The notes below the pieces were generated by a model. That model saw only the letters and a list, made by a program, of their open reading frames with translations, had not been told where the DNA came from and searched no databases. Below, one piece after another: positions 1-10,439 of a DNA stretch of 64,000 nucleotides. Source of the stretch: Adiantum capillus-veneris (lineage: Eukaryota > Streptophyta > Polypodiopsida > Polypodiales > Pteridaceae); the NCBI GenBank assembly GCA_014529385.2, contig CM043971.1, positions 91,313,340 to 91,377,339 of the forward strand, given 5' to 3'. Each line of letters opens with the position of its first letter. Position 1 is the stretch's first letter. The translations under genes were made by a program, and so were the position numbers.

Positions 1-399
1 TGCAAGGACTTTCTAGGCCTCATAAGCACTTGTGCATTCATCTATAAAGTGCAAATAGTTGCTATTAAGTGTTGTGATGAGTATGCATAGCACTTGCTTG
101 CTCTAGTTTGAGTGAAATCTAGCTTGGGTTGCTTGTCTAGAGAGGTTTTTATGAGAGACCATAGGTCCCTTTTCATCACATAGCCCCTCATGTTTGTATG
201 CCAAGTGTGGAAGCCTTGGCCATTATATTTCTCTATGTCTTTCTACCCCATTGTGCTTATGGAATTATCTTAACACTTGCACAATTAAAACATCATCTCC
301 ATAAATGATAATGACATGCAAATCCATTGTAAAATTGGGTAGGATTAAAAGGTTTGAGAGAAAGAGAAAGAGAGATTTGTTGGCCCAATGAAGCTTTTC

Positions 400-620
400 G
401 TTTTTGGTGGAAACTCTCTCTTGGACGGGAGCCCTTTCTTGCTGTGGGATAAGCCCCTTATGAAGGGTAAAGCAGCCTCTGCTTGTGTGATCAGCCTCTT
501 GACTCGGAAAGTTTTTGGTGGAAACTTTCTCTTGGACAGGAGCCCTTTCTTGTTGTGGGATAAGCCCCTTATGAAGGGTACAGCAGTCTCTGCTTGTGTG
601 ATCAGCCTCTGGACTCGGAA
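400..620. repeat. 111-bp tandem duplication (two copies)
   Basis: Two adjacent copies begin at 400 and 511, each starting with GTTTTTGGTGGAAAC and ending with GACTCGGAA. The copies differ at only a few positions. The unit is 37 codons long, so the frame stays open on the plus strand (388-750) and on the minus strand (345-626). Both frames therefore carry a 37-residue peptide repeat. I do not recognise either peptide, and an open frame is expected by chance when a stop-free unit is duplicated. Confidence 0.85.
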
Positions 621-1088
621 TGGCACTGTATCCTCAGAGGGATTGCACCCTTATGAAAGGGATAGCACCACTGACTGTGGGAGTGGCCCTTGGGTAGAAT
701 GGGATTTAGGTGCTTTGTCTCTTACAGGAGGAACTATAAATTATTCCTGAGATGTTCCTTCCACTTCAGCTATACCCCCTCGTCAGAAAGTTTACACGAT
801 AATCTTTTGACTGCTGGCATTGGTCATAAGGGAGGTAATCTGCGAATCTTCTTCTGACTAATAGCTTTAAGAAAGGCCCCTTGGGAGCTTCAGAAATATC
901 TTTTGAACCTTAATAGACATGTCAGAGCTACAAGCACTCATTTTGTTTCATTTGGTTATTTAAATCTCCAAAAGGATCTCCTTACTTTGTGTTTTATATT
1001 GAGGACCGAGGTCTCTGCCAGTAAGGGAGCTTTTTATAGAACATATTTATTTTTCCCAAAGGCCCCAAGATTGATGATTAGAGGGCAG

Positions 1089-1301
1089 AAAATATTTTGG
1101 GCTCTGTTGTGATGGTTGAGAATGTTGCTCAACTTTGGCCAACATCAAACTTGTAGATTTCTTTCTTCTGAAATTTTAATCATCAGCTTGTTGAGGATAT
1201 TATTCAATGGCCCAGATAACTGAACAGAATTATGGTAGGGAGCATAACTAGAACATAAATTTTTTGGGCTCAGCTGTGATGATTAAGAGGATTGCTCACA
1301 A
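1089..1301. repeat. Diverged direct repeat, about 45 bp, two copies
   Basis: Copies at about 1089-1132 and 1254-1301 share the core TTTTGGGCTC, then TGTGATG, then TTGCTCA, with scattered substitutions. This may be an old local duplication. No function is suggested. Confidence 0.4.
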
Positions 1302-2702
1302 CACTACAAAGTAAGGAAAGAAAGTTAATCATATCAACATTCTATGAAAACAAAAAAGTAGTCTCTCTAGCAAAACACTTAGTTTTGTTCAAGTAACAAC
1401 GCTAGTCTTTAAGAGTGAGAGTAACGTGGTTACCATACAGTTTTTGCCAGCAGCAGAACTCCATACTTTTGAACTTCAATCACAGGCATTTCCATTCTGC
1501 CAAATAAAGAAATATCAGAGCATATATAAAAGTCATAAAGTAATTCTCAATAGCATGTAGATCATGAAGCCAGTTTGAATGGTCAAGCCATCTTACCCTT
1601 CTGGAGGAGTTGGCCATCGCAACAGAGCTGTTAAGGCACCTGGTTTGAGACAAAGAGATTTTTTTAAATGTTCTCCTTCAAATATTATTTTCTGCATCTC
1701 AAAATAAAGAAAGCAATTCCTTTTCTTTTTCGTACGTTGTGATACACTTTTGTCCTTGGACATATCCATACCATTGAGTTCACCACAGAATTTTGTTGAT
1801 TATTTCTTCTCAAAAGGCCCATTTTAAATTTGAGCGCAAAACCACAGTTTGTGTTATTCCACACAGCTTCATCAGACAATGAATGTGGTTAACAATTCAA
1901 CTGATCATTGTCAGCACATTAAACTATTGGAAAAGTTACAAACCACTGCACACATATCTCAATCCTTCAGTTCCCCTTGATTATGTGTTGTAAACCACCA
2001 AATAGTGTACTACATTTTCAAGCATACGTAAACCAAGTAATTTCCTGCACTGCTGTGTAGTATGATGTTGGAATGCATTGATAGATCAAATAAATAGGTC
2101 CAAATATACTATTTGGCTTCACAATGAAAAAACATACAGCCATGCACTTCAAAATTTCCATTTCATCCTACATGCCAAATAACCATTTTTGGACGAATAA
2201 CTTTTGCGTATAAATAAATTATATGAAAAATGCTTAAGTTTGTATGTTTTGATCGAAGACCTTCCAATCAAAAACCTTTGTATATAGCTTGATCAAAGGT
2301 CTCTCATCCAAATCCTTTTCAATTGGTCCTGCAAGTAGTCAGCATTGCCATCATTCTAGAACTTTGAGCTTTCAAAAGTAGAGAGCAGAGCTGCAAACCG
2401 AGCAGCAGCAGATTTAGATATATGTAGATATTCAAAAGTTAATGAGTATAATGACGGGTCTTTGATCGCTCGCTGCTGCTGCAACCTTCCCTCGCCATCG
2501 CTGACCTCCATCCCCTCCTCGCTTAGCTTCCCCCCTCTTGCCAACGTGCTGCCCACCCCCCCGCGCCCTTGCCTTCAGCCCACCTCCTGCCCCTGCGCAG
2601 CCGCCCCCTACCCCCCTGCATCCTGCCCTGCTCGCTCCCTCCCCCCCTGCCTGCCGCCTTGTCCCCTACGCTGCCCTTACCCGCCCCCAGCGCATTTCCA
2701 CT

Positions 2703-2730
2703 CCCCCCCCCCCCCCCCCCCCCCCCCCCC
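2703..2730. repeat. Poly-C tract (28 C) in a C-rich leader
   Basis: A run of 28 C residues sits in a pyrimidine-rich stretch (about 2470-2760) just upstream of the LINE-A ORF1-like start. It is probably part of the LINE 5' UTR. The proline-rich frames that overlap it come from base composition, not from a gene. Confidence 0.8.
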
Positions 2731-2857
2731 TTTTTCTCCCATCCCTCTTTTGTCTTAGCTTCTCCTCTCTTGATGGGCCCGTCTCAGGCTTGTTTCTCGC
2801 CCAACGTTTCAGTAGGAGTTCGCCCCCTTTCGCCTTCCCCAGTAGTAGCAGACACAG

Positions 2858-3530
2858 ATGGAGGCTTGTGCTTCACCACAGAGGGACTCAGATGAACTCC
2901 CCTCGCCCAACCCCGCCAAGCCCACCATCCGACTTGCTTTGTCGCCATCAGAGCAAGCGAGCCTTGTAGCAAAGGTGGAGCACCTTCAGGCCACCTCTGT
3001 TATCTGCAAGATTATTGGCAGCCATCCCAGCAGAGGCGAGGTGCACGACCTCCTTCAAGCACATCTCCTTGTAGAGGTGAGAAAGAACATCAACATACAG
3101 CTTCTCGGGCAGGGATACTAGAGTTTGAAACTCCCAAGATGGCTGCCAAGGTCATCCCGATGAGCCCGTTGGCCATTCGAGCGGTCAGGGCTCACTTTCG
3201 ACAGTGGCGCCACGGGTTTGACCCAGCTTCAGATGTTCTTGGCGAAGGCCTGTCCGCACACAGGCTCGTACCTCTTCAAAGCCTGGTGACCAAACAACTG
3301 ATAATTCGCTTGGCTTTGGAGGGATAGCCCTACCTGAGGACACCACCACTGGTGCAGACCTCTCCTTTTGCGTTGGTCCCTCGCAGGCTGACGAGTTCTG
3401 ACATTCGACGATGGTGGGACTTCTTCAACTACGGCTTTACCCAATTCCTTGGCAACCCATCTTGAGGCAACCCGGTTTAAAGTACACTTTCTCTTTCTGG
3501 ACGCCAGAGGCACCAAGGCTCTAGACATAG
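2858..3530 (+). pseudogene. LINE-A ORF1-like (nucleic-acid-binding) remnant
   Basis: An ATG at 2858 opens a frame of 87 codons that stops at 3119-3121. A frameshifted continuation is readable to about 3330 and more weakly to 3530. The position, just upstream of an endonuclease-RT ORF2, is that of LINE ORF1, and the spacing of residues around ICKIIGSHPS is reminiscent of the DUF4283 N-terminal domain of plant LINE ORF1. No zinc knuckle is visible. The assignment rests mostly on context. The ORF1 of plant L1 elements binds element RNA in the RNP. Confidence 0.5.
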
Positions 3531-3962
3531 CAGTTGGCTTCTCCTTCCCGCTGTGTGGCAGAGATCACATGGAGTGCACTCTGCATACAGTCCCAGATTG
3601 GCCCCAGGTGTAGACTCTAGAGTTTTCGCACCACACAGGGACCTCGGAGTGACAGACTTGATTCAGACACTTTGGCCACTGGCCAAGTTCAGTGTGACAC
3701 CACCCGATTCAGCTAGATGCAGACACATTGTGGTGCACTTCTTTGCACACACTCAGAGTGCTCCTTGCTATGTATATTTGTACATGAGGATTATTGGATA
3801 GAGGATGTAGCCCTACAGACTGCACGCTCTTCTTGGGCCTCGGTTGGACAGGTACTTCAGACGCCTGTCTCGGGGTCGCTCGGATGCAGATTACTCCCTG
3901 TCAAAGCCGGCCTCAAAGATTGCGAGGTTGGCTGTTGTAGCAGCATCGGTCTTTTCTCATTG

Positions 3963-4812
3963 ATCCCATTAGGATTGTCTCATGGAATGTGCACGGTTTA
4001 GGTGGATCCCACTTTCACCGCCAGAGGGGTCGCTTGTGTCAGGAGCTTCAGAGATGCCTTGTGGGTTGTATGATAGATATACTTATTCTTCAGGAGCATC
4101 ATCTTTGTGAGAGTCGTATTCGGCGTTGTGGTCAGATTCTGCGTGGCCGCTATGAGACCTTTTGGTCAACAGCTTTTGGGCCTGGAGGCATCCAGGGAGG
4201 TGTATGTATGACAATTGCGGACTCATGGCAACAGGCCATTGTGGGCAAGAGATATCATTGCGCCAGGTAGGGCCCAATGGGTTACTATGCAGGTTCACGG
4301 TAGCCTCATGGGCTTCTTGAACATCTATGCGCCCAACCAAACGAGTGCATGGGCTGAGTTTTGGTCACACATTGTGGAGTCCTTGCCTCATGCAGCGCAG
4401 TGGTGTGTTGGGAGGACTTCAACATGTTGGAGGACCCCTCGGATAGGATTGGATTCAGCCACGCTACCGTGCACGGGGCTGAGTTGGCAGCTTAGGAGCA
4501 TTTATGTATGACCTTGAGGATTTCAGATGTTTGGCAGCATGCAGGCTTTGTACAGCCCTCAAATAGCCTCTCTTTCTCCCGATCTAACCACACAGTAGGC
4601 GGCTAAATCTATCCCAGATAGATCGCTTCTACGCCAATGGCCACATCTGTGACATGGGAGGATTTGTATGCATTTGGGCAGGGACTACCTTTTCCAATCA
4701 TGCACCAGTGATTCTTAGTATGGCAGATAGACAGAAGAGGGGGAGTGCCATGCTGCGCATCCCAGGGAGAGGATTCTACTGGATACAGAGCTAAAGAAGC
4801 GGGTGGTGGCGC
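3963..4812 (+). pseudogene. LINE-A ORF2, APE-type endonuclease domain
   Basis: This is the exonuclease-endonuclease-phosphatase domain that nicks target DNA to prime LINE reverse transcription. Visible motifs, in order, are VSWNVHGLG near the start (3975), LQEHH (about 4090), NIYAPN (about 4322), an EDFNM block matching the usual GDFN (about 4411), and SNHAPV (4694-4711), the counterpart of the catalytic SDHAP motif with D changed to N. At least two frameshifts, near 4265 and 4400, and several stops interrupt it. The endonuclease is N-terminal to the RT found beyond the G0 insertion. Confidence 0.8.
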
Positions 4813-5178
4813 TTTGGACACAGGGTTTGGGCACGCAAGGCACCCCTGCTAGTAGAGTGGCCACTGATCTTGCGGAGCTTAGTCACTTCTTCCTTTGGGA
4901 GTTTGCACTATGCAGCTCGCTTGGCTACGACCAAGGAGGAGGGGGAGTGGCTTCGATGGGGCATTGCTTCCCTACAACGGATGCAGGAGCGCCACCCTGA
5001 TAGTCCCTAGATGGAAGAACAGATGCAGCAGGCTTGGGAGGAGCTGATCACCATTGAGGAGCAGCACCATGAGTTTTCCTTTCATCGTCAAGCATCTCAA
5101 TGACCCAAGTGGGCGACAGAGTTACTGGTGAGTTCTTTGAGACTGTGGGTCCTCACCATGCACGCTCCAGTGTTTGTC

Positions 5179-5228
5179 TATCACAAACCAGTGACGTGGC
5201 AACACACCCAGAGCAGCAGGCCCGGAAA
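5179..5228 (+). repeat. G0 5' LTR remnant (first 50 bp)
   Basis: It matches the start of the 3' LTR at 15229, with the shared stretches CACAAACCAGTGACGT, GCAACACAC and CCCGGAAA. Immediately afterwards the sequence becomes integrase coding. The junction falls in GGAAA, which is present both in the LTR and in the pre-integrase sequence of the relative G1 (about 44454). This suggests a deletion through short homology. Confidence 0.85.
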
Positions 5229-6296
5229 GTATTGGATTTCATTTTTGATCTCCCGAGAACACAGAGTGGGCACGATGGTATCTGGACTGTTATTGACAGA
5301 TTTAGCAAGCAAGCTCATTTCATTCCAGTGAAGAAAACAGTCAAACCGGATCACTTAGCGAGACTGTTTGTGGCCCAGATCTTCAGATTACATGGCATGC
5401 TTGAGACAATTGTCTCCGGCAGAGACCCCAGATTCAATAGTTTGTTTTGGAAGGCTATTTGGGAGAACATTGGCACGCGGTTGCAGTTCTCGTCATCTTT
5501 CCACCCGCAGACATATGGGCAATAGGAAATTGCAAATTCAATCATACTGGATTTATTGAAGTCTTACATCTCGGATGAGAAGACTCAATGGGAAAAATAT
5601 TTGCCTTTGGTGGAATTTGCCTGCAATAACATGATACACTCTTTGACGGGGAACGCGCCATTTGAGATTATTGAAGGTGCTACGAAGGTTCCACCCTTCC
5701 TAAGCACGAAAGATACGATTTTTGGAGCCGACGAGTACACACGGGACTTGGACACGGCTTTTGCCAAGGTCCGGGAGGCTTTGCAGAAATCTCAAGAAAG
5801 ACACAAAAAGGCAACAGATCAACATCGTCGCGATTTGAAATTAAAGGAGAACGATTGGGTGCTCTTACGCTTTGAGAAGGCACGCCTGAGAAAGAAAAAG
5901 GGAAAGGAGCGGCTTTTTCCAAAGCTTAGCATGAGATACTTTGGACCTTTACAGATTTCCGAAAAGATAAATAATGTCTCCTTTCGACTGAAGCTGCCCG
6001 ATACTTGGAGGATTCACAATGCTTTTCATGTGAGTCTCTTGAAACCTTTTAAAGGCGATATGCCCGATGATGGGGAGCCTGATGAGCAACCCGAAGTGGA
6101 GGAAAACGAGGAGATGCTCGTAACAGAATAGGTTTTGGCACATAAAGAAAGAAAGGTAAAAGGTAAAATGATAAGGCGGTTCTTGGTTAAATTCAAGAAC
6201 TATCCCGCATTGGATGCGAAGTGGATGGAGCAAGAGGACTTGGCAGATACTCCTCAAATTGTGAACCTTTACCTTGAAGCATTTGGTTTAGCATAG
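5229..6296 (+). pseudogene. G0 integrase core, C-terminus and chromodomain
   Basis: The integrase frame starts at the catalytic-core block around DGIWTVIDRFSKQAHFIPV and continues through FHPQTYGQ and a stop at 5524, where the catalytic Glu region follows. The C-terminal domain runs to about 6130 and includes DWVLLRFEKARLRKKKGKE and HNAFHVSLLKPF. A stop at 6129 precedes a chromodomain-like module (about 6132-6296) with RRFLVKFKNYP and DAKWMEQEDL. In chromoviruses this module follows integrase and is thought to steer insertion to particular chromatin. The order is as expected for a Ty3/gypsy chromovirus. The frame is dead. Confidence 0.85.
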
Positions 6297-6316
6297 TCTA
6301 TTCCAAATTGAACCCC

Positions 6317-6919
6317 TATAGCAGGGCTACAGCCTACACTGTCACTGGCACGGACAGACAGTTAGTCACAGTTGGTCAGGTTTCACACTGGACGGACTCT
6401 CTTGTCGGATCCGTGACACGTGGCAGGGATACAAGCGGTGGTCCAGTCGACACCGTGGCCAGCGCACCACCACCACAGTTCAGAGATAGGCTTAGCTAGA
6501 TTAGATATTGGTGAGCCGTTGGTGGCTCTTTATGGTTGTATATATCCGTAGCTGATTGGGGTCTTTATTTACCTTTGGTATGGTTTTAGGTTCAGTCTTG
6601 AGTTTTGAGTCTAGAGTTTGCACGCCACTGTCACTCTCCCTGCACATTGGAGCCTCGACACCCCCATTGTACCTTGAGTTCTGAGCTTGGAGTTGTGTGC
6701 TGCCATCCAGAGTTGTATGGTTCTTTGAGCTTGTCGAGTTCCATAGAGTTGAGTCTGCAGTTGTGTTTTGTTTTGAGTCGTATCGCGTTTTGAGTCATAT
6801 TTCGCTTCTGTGTTTGCGTCATATTCCTGTGTGATGTTTCTTCTCTTGGAGTGAGGTTTCATGCATACTGCACTGAGGAGCACCCACTCTAGAGAGCATG
6901 ACACCTTTTCCTCGCTACA
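6317..6919 (+). repeat. Element I 5' LTR (603 bp)
   Basis: It aligns end to end with 14055-14653 with scattered substitutions and small indels. It ends CGCTACA at 6919. The shared blocks include CACTGGCACGGACAGACAG, GGTGAGCCGTTGGTGGCTCT and ACTGCACTGAGGAGCACCCA. Confidence 0.93.
6539..6544 (+). promoter_or_regulatory. Probable TATA box in element I LTR
   Basis: TATATA lies in GGTTGTATATATCCG and is conserved at 14270-14275 in the 3' LTR. Its position about 220 bp into the LTR suits a U3 promoter. Confidence 0.5.
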
Positions 6920-6931
6920 TGTGCTCTCATT

Positions 6932-6951
6932 TTTGGCACGCCTGGTGGGAC
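6932..6951 (+). promoter_or_regulatory. Candidate primer-binding site of element I
   Basis: TTGGCACGCCTGGTGGGACC begins 12 bp after the LTR end. It begins with TGG after a T, as sites pairing with a tRNA CCA end do, and resembles PBS sequences of some Tat-type elements. I do not assign the tRNA. The gap from the LTR is longer than usual. Confidence 0.4.
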
Positions 6952-7080
6952 CTCAACTGAAGTTTCACTCCACTGTGCCTACAGGTCGAGGAGCTACCTC
7001 GTTTAAGCTCTCGCCTCTGTTGGTCTGGACTAGCTTAGTCCAGCTTGGCCTGTCTAGCTCAATACTAGACCAGCTAGTCT

Positions 7081-7244
7081 AGTCCCTCTAGTCCAGGTCT
7101 GGTCTAGCCAGATTAGGCTGTGTCTAGTCCTCTCTCGTCCAGGTCTAGCCAGAGTAGGCTAGGTCTAGTCCTCTCTCGCCAAGGTCTAGCCAGAGTAGGC
7201 TGGGTCTAGTCCTCTCTCGTCCACGTCTAACCAGGAGGTCTAGT
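7081..7244 (+). repeat. 41-bp minisatellite in element I leader (about four copies)
   Basis: The units begin with GTCTAGTCC at 7122, 7163 and 7204, spaced exactly 41 bp, with a degenerate unit before them from 7081. The unit contains CTCTCTCG and GTCTAGCCAGAGTAGGCT. It lies between the PBS and gag, in the presumed 5' leader RNA. Confidence 0.85.
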
Positions 7245-7279
7245 CACTCGCCCTGGTCTAGTGGAGTCTGGTGCAGTAA

Positions 7280-8580
7280 GTGAAGGTTTCGTGCTCAAGG
7301 TTTGGGTGGGCTTGTGGTTACTACATGACACATACAAGGCAGTCAAAAGAGCAACAAAACCCAGTACTAAGTCCCTTGAAGTACTACCACACGAAGCGTC
7401 AACCCTTCGTGCCAAGCAGAAGTCCACCAGCCCCATTACCCCTACCTTCTCCCTCAACCAGTTCTACACCTCCCCAGTCAACCCCATCAATAAACTTATC
7501 ACCCATTGTGTTACAACAAGCTTCGGTGCAACAAGCTCCTGCACAGACAACCATGGAAGAGCTTACAAGGGTCCTATCTGAGGTGAATATTAAGTTTCCG
7601 ACTTTCAAAGGTCTCTCCACAGAGGATGCTGATGACCATGCCCAAAGGTTTGTTTCTCTCTGCAGAGGTCATGGCCTCAACCGAGAAGATGCCTACTTAG
7701 TACTCTTCCCATCTACCTTGGATGGATTAGCAGACAAGTGGTACAATCAGTTTGCAGAGAACCACTTTACTACTTGGGCTACATTAAGACAACAATTTTG
7801 TGAAGCTTTCAGACCAGGCGATTTCCAAGAAAAGGTTCTGGATGAGTTGGCCAACCTGCTGCTTCAGCCCAAAGAGACTTTTGCACAACTCATGACCCAA
7901 ACAAAGTCTCTGGTCGCCAAGCTTCCTCAGCCACCAGGTGAGTTCATGGTCCAGAAATGGGTAGAGAAGGCTCTTCCAAATACTTCTCAACAAAAACTGA
8001 GAGAGAATCTCCGACCTGATGCCACCTTGGAGGAGTTTGTTGCGGTTGCTACTAGGATAGAGGGGGCAAGGAAGCTGTTTACCGAGTCTTCTCAGGTAGA
8101 GACTGCCTCTGTACTCTTGGAGAGTTCATCTGACGCTTTGAGTTCTCTACGTAGGGAACTTGAAGCCCTGAAACTACAACGCGCTCTTCAAAAGGAGAAA
8201 TCAATCTCTCTTAGACAAGAGAAGCCCCCACATCACGAGGCTTTGGATCAAATCAAGAGAGAGCTAGAAGAGCTTAGGTCTCAGTAGGAGACTAAGGCTA
8301 TGGTATGGTGCAGCTCCTGCCGCTCTCGAGGACACCCTCCACAGGATTGTCCCCTTCGTGCTTATTGCAACTTCTACGAAAAGTCTGGACATGCAGACAA
8401 GGATTGCTACTATATCAAGGGATTGCGGCAAATTCAACAAAGTCTCGGTCCTTCTCTCCAACAAGGGCTAGCATCAACATCTAATATGGTTTCTCCCTAT
8501 GGCCATCCAAATTACATGCCACCTTTGCTCAATACCCCTACTGTCCAAGGTATTCAAGTACTTTTCCGTCTCAAAATTTT
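7280..8580 (+). pseudogene. Element I gag: capsid domain and first zinc knuckles
   Basis: A 335-codon frame (7280-8287) begins with a poorly conserved Pro/Ser-rich N-terminus and continues into a retrotransposon gag (capsid) domain from about 7550, with FPTFKGLSTEDADDHAQRF, LADKWYNQF and LRQQFCEAF. A single TAG at 8285 interrupts it. The same frame resumes at 8300 with two CCHC-like motifs, CSSCRSRGHPPQDC and CNFYEKSGHADKDC, the second having its second Cys changed. A frameshift then moves the reading to another frame near 8580. Gag forms the virus-like particle and binds element RNA. Confidence 0.85.
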
Positions 8581-8589
8581 TATATCCAT

Positions 8590-10015
8590 GCTGCCTCAGC
8601 CCCTCAAAGGTTCTACACATCAGCCTCCAACTTCATGCAACAAGAGCAGAGGCCACCTCGTCCCCCGTTTCGTCCATCAAATCGGCCCATCTTATGCTAC
8701 AGATGTGGAGAATATGGACATTACGAAAGCAAGTGTCCTTTACCTGAAGGGTCTTCTCCTTGCCGTCATTGTCCGGAGTCTAAGAACCACTACAGTAAGG
8801 ATTGTTCCAAGCAAACGGCATCCTCATCTTCAGTCCCAACTCAAAACCAACAAGAATTCACATTTTCGAAGATCAATCTGATCGCAGTAAGAACCATCCC
8901 TCAGCCATCACCTGCTACTCATACGATTAGGCCACAACAAGTGGGGGAGCCCGTTCGCGTCCTCACTCGAGCACAAAGAGCAGCTCTTGGTCTCAGCTTG
9001 CCAACAGGTCCATCTCGTTCATCTCCACTTCCACAACCTGACCCAACTGACGAACCCTTCATTGGTGCTCAGAGCAGGCTAGTCTCTATGCTATCGGACA
9101 TTGATGGAGTCTTCTTGGAAGCAGTGGCTAACTTGCAACAGGTCAAAGTTCCAGAGGAAGCCCAGATCGCAGAAGCTAAGCCCACAGTGGAAGCAATCTT
9201 GAAGAACACCTTTCAGAAAGTATCCCTTTACGATATGCTTCGGCTCGATGCAACCCTCAGAAGTGCCGCCCTCTCATTCATTCAGTCTCTATACCCGGTG
9301 TGGTGGGCACCTCCCCGTACAGCCCTCAGAGTCTTACATGATTTCCTATCCAGCAGCACCTCTCACCAATTACAAAAGTCCTCGTCTCACTATATCTATT
9401 CTTGGGCATCAATTCTCCGGCGTCATAGTCGATGGTGGTTCTGGGATGAATCTGATGCCAGAGTTCACTATGTTGGCTTTAGGTTTGTAGCCTACCCACC
9501 CTGCTCCATCTACTGTTACATTGGCCGACCGGAGGACAATCTATCCAGTGGGCATAGTAGACAAGGTGCCTCTGAAGGTACAAGACTTCACCTTTAGCTT
9601 GGATTTCGTGGTGGTCAGTCTTCCCCAGGTGGAGGGGGGATTTCCTTTGCTTATTGGTAGACCATGGTTGCGGCATACTAAGGCACTTCATGATTGGGGA
9701 AACAACGCCATGTGGATACATACTCCTGGCTCCCCCATGCAACCAATTCGACTCGAAGGAGGTATGGAGCAAGTAGTTCATCACAGCTCGTTGTCAGTAC
9801 AGTCCAACCCCGACCTCAAGCAGCCTACCCCACTTGACGGGTCTGACGAAGACTTGTTGCAGTGGTTGGAAGATACCACATCGATGTCGTGCTATGTGGT
9901 CTCTATTCAAGCCTCACCTGTGGATACACTATCTCTCTCCCGGATCCTCAGATTGACACCAGTGACCCAAGTCGTACAACAAAAAGTGTGTCTGTCCCGG
10001 AAGCAAGTGTGTTAG
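8590..10015 (+). pseudogene. Element I nucleocapsid C-terminus and aspartic protease
   Basis: Two further CCHC-like motifs, CYRCGEYGHYESKC and CRHCPESKNHYSKDC, follow at about 8694-8810. A linker of about 180 residues leads to a retropepsin-like protease with GVIVDGGSGMNLMP at about 9421-9460; DGGS replaces the common DTG/DSG. The C-terminal motif LLIGRPWL lies at about 9648. Frameshifts occur near 9370 and 9490. The stretch 10016-10440 continues the linker to RT and has no domain that I recognise. Confidence 0.75.
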
Positions 10016-10439
10016 TCCTTGATGACCATGATTCAAGTGTTCCTATGATGGAAGTCGTCGGCCTTGGTGAACCTATAACACATCACCGAAGGGGAAAGAA
10101 ATCTCCTTTGCATGAGTGCCAACGTTCCACCTCTTCCTTTAACATCTCTCGGGTCTGACGCCCCGTCCACTCAAAAGCATTCTGTTGTGTCTGAAGACTT
10201 ACCCTTCCAGGAGCTTCCACCAGGATGGTTACAAGAGGAGTATGCGTAGTTTCCAAATCGATCAAACACCAGCCCATGATGTCTCGAAGCTCCAAGAGGC
10301 AGCTCACTCTTCATCTTCTGAGGCGACTCTCCAGCTACACCTCCTGACCCGGTCAAAGAAGTCAACCAGGGTGACCCTGACAACCCTCGGCACATCCTCT
10401 TAGCAACTTGGTTATGGGAGCATCCTGCGCTACTCGATC

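Larger units (their letters stand above)
1..2464. other. Unassigned segment, no supported gene
   Basis: I see no conserved protein domain, RNA gene or transposon terminus here. Open frames are short and overlap on both strands. The only structure I can support is the 111-bp tandem duplication at 400-620 and a diverged direct repeat near 1089 and 1254. AT-rich, low-complexity stretches dominate from about 1140 to 2340. It may be decayed transposon sequence or a gene-distal spacer. Confidence 0.5.
2465..5178 (+). mobile_element. LINE-A, 5' half (non-LTR retrotransposon)
   Basis: This is the 5' part of one LINE whose 3' part lies at 15793-18720. The order is a C-rich leader (2465-2857), an ORF1-like frame (from 2858), an APE-type endonuclease (from about 3963) and the linker between endonuclease and RT (about 5041-5178). 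The linker reads through to the sequence after 15797 when G0 is removed: residues ending HARSSV before the break are followed by QLRRLDGS after it. TTGTC occurs on both sides of the break (5174-5178 and 15793-15797). The 5' boundary at 2465 is a guess from the change in base composition. Several frameshifts and stops show that the copy is dead. Confidence 0.8.

Noticed and set aside
2462-2969. Long proline- and leucine-rich open frames over the C-rich leader.
   Set aside because: They arise from a 28-base C run and C-rich composition, overlap in three frames and show no conserved domain.
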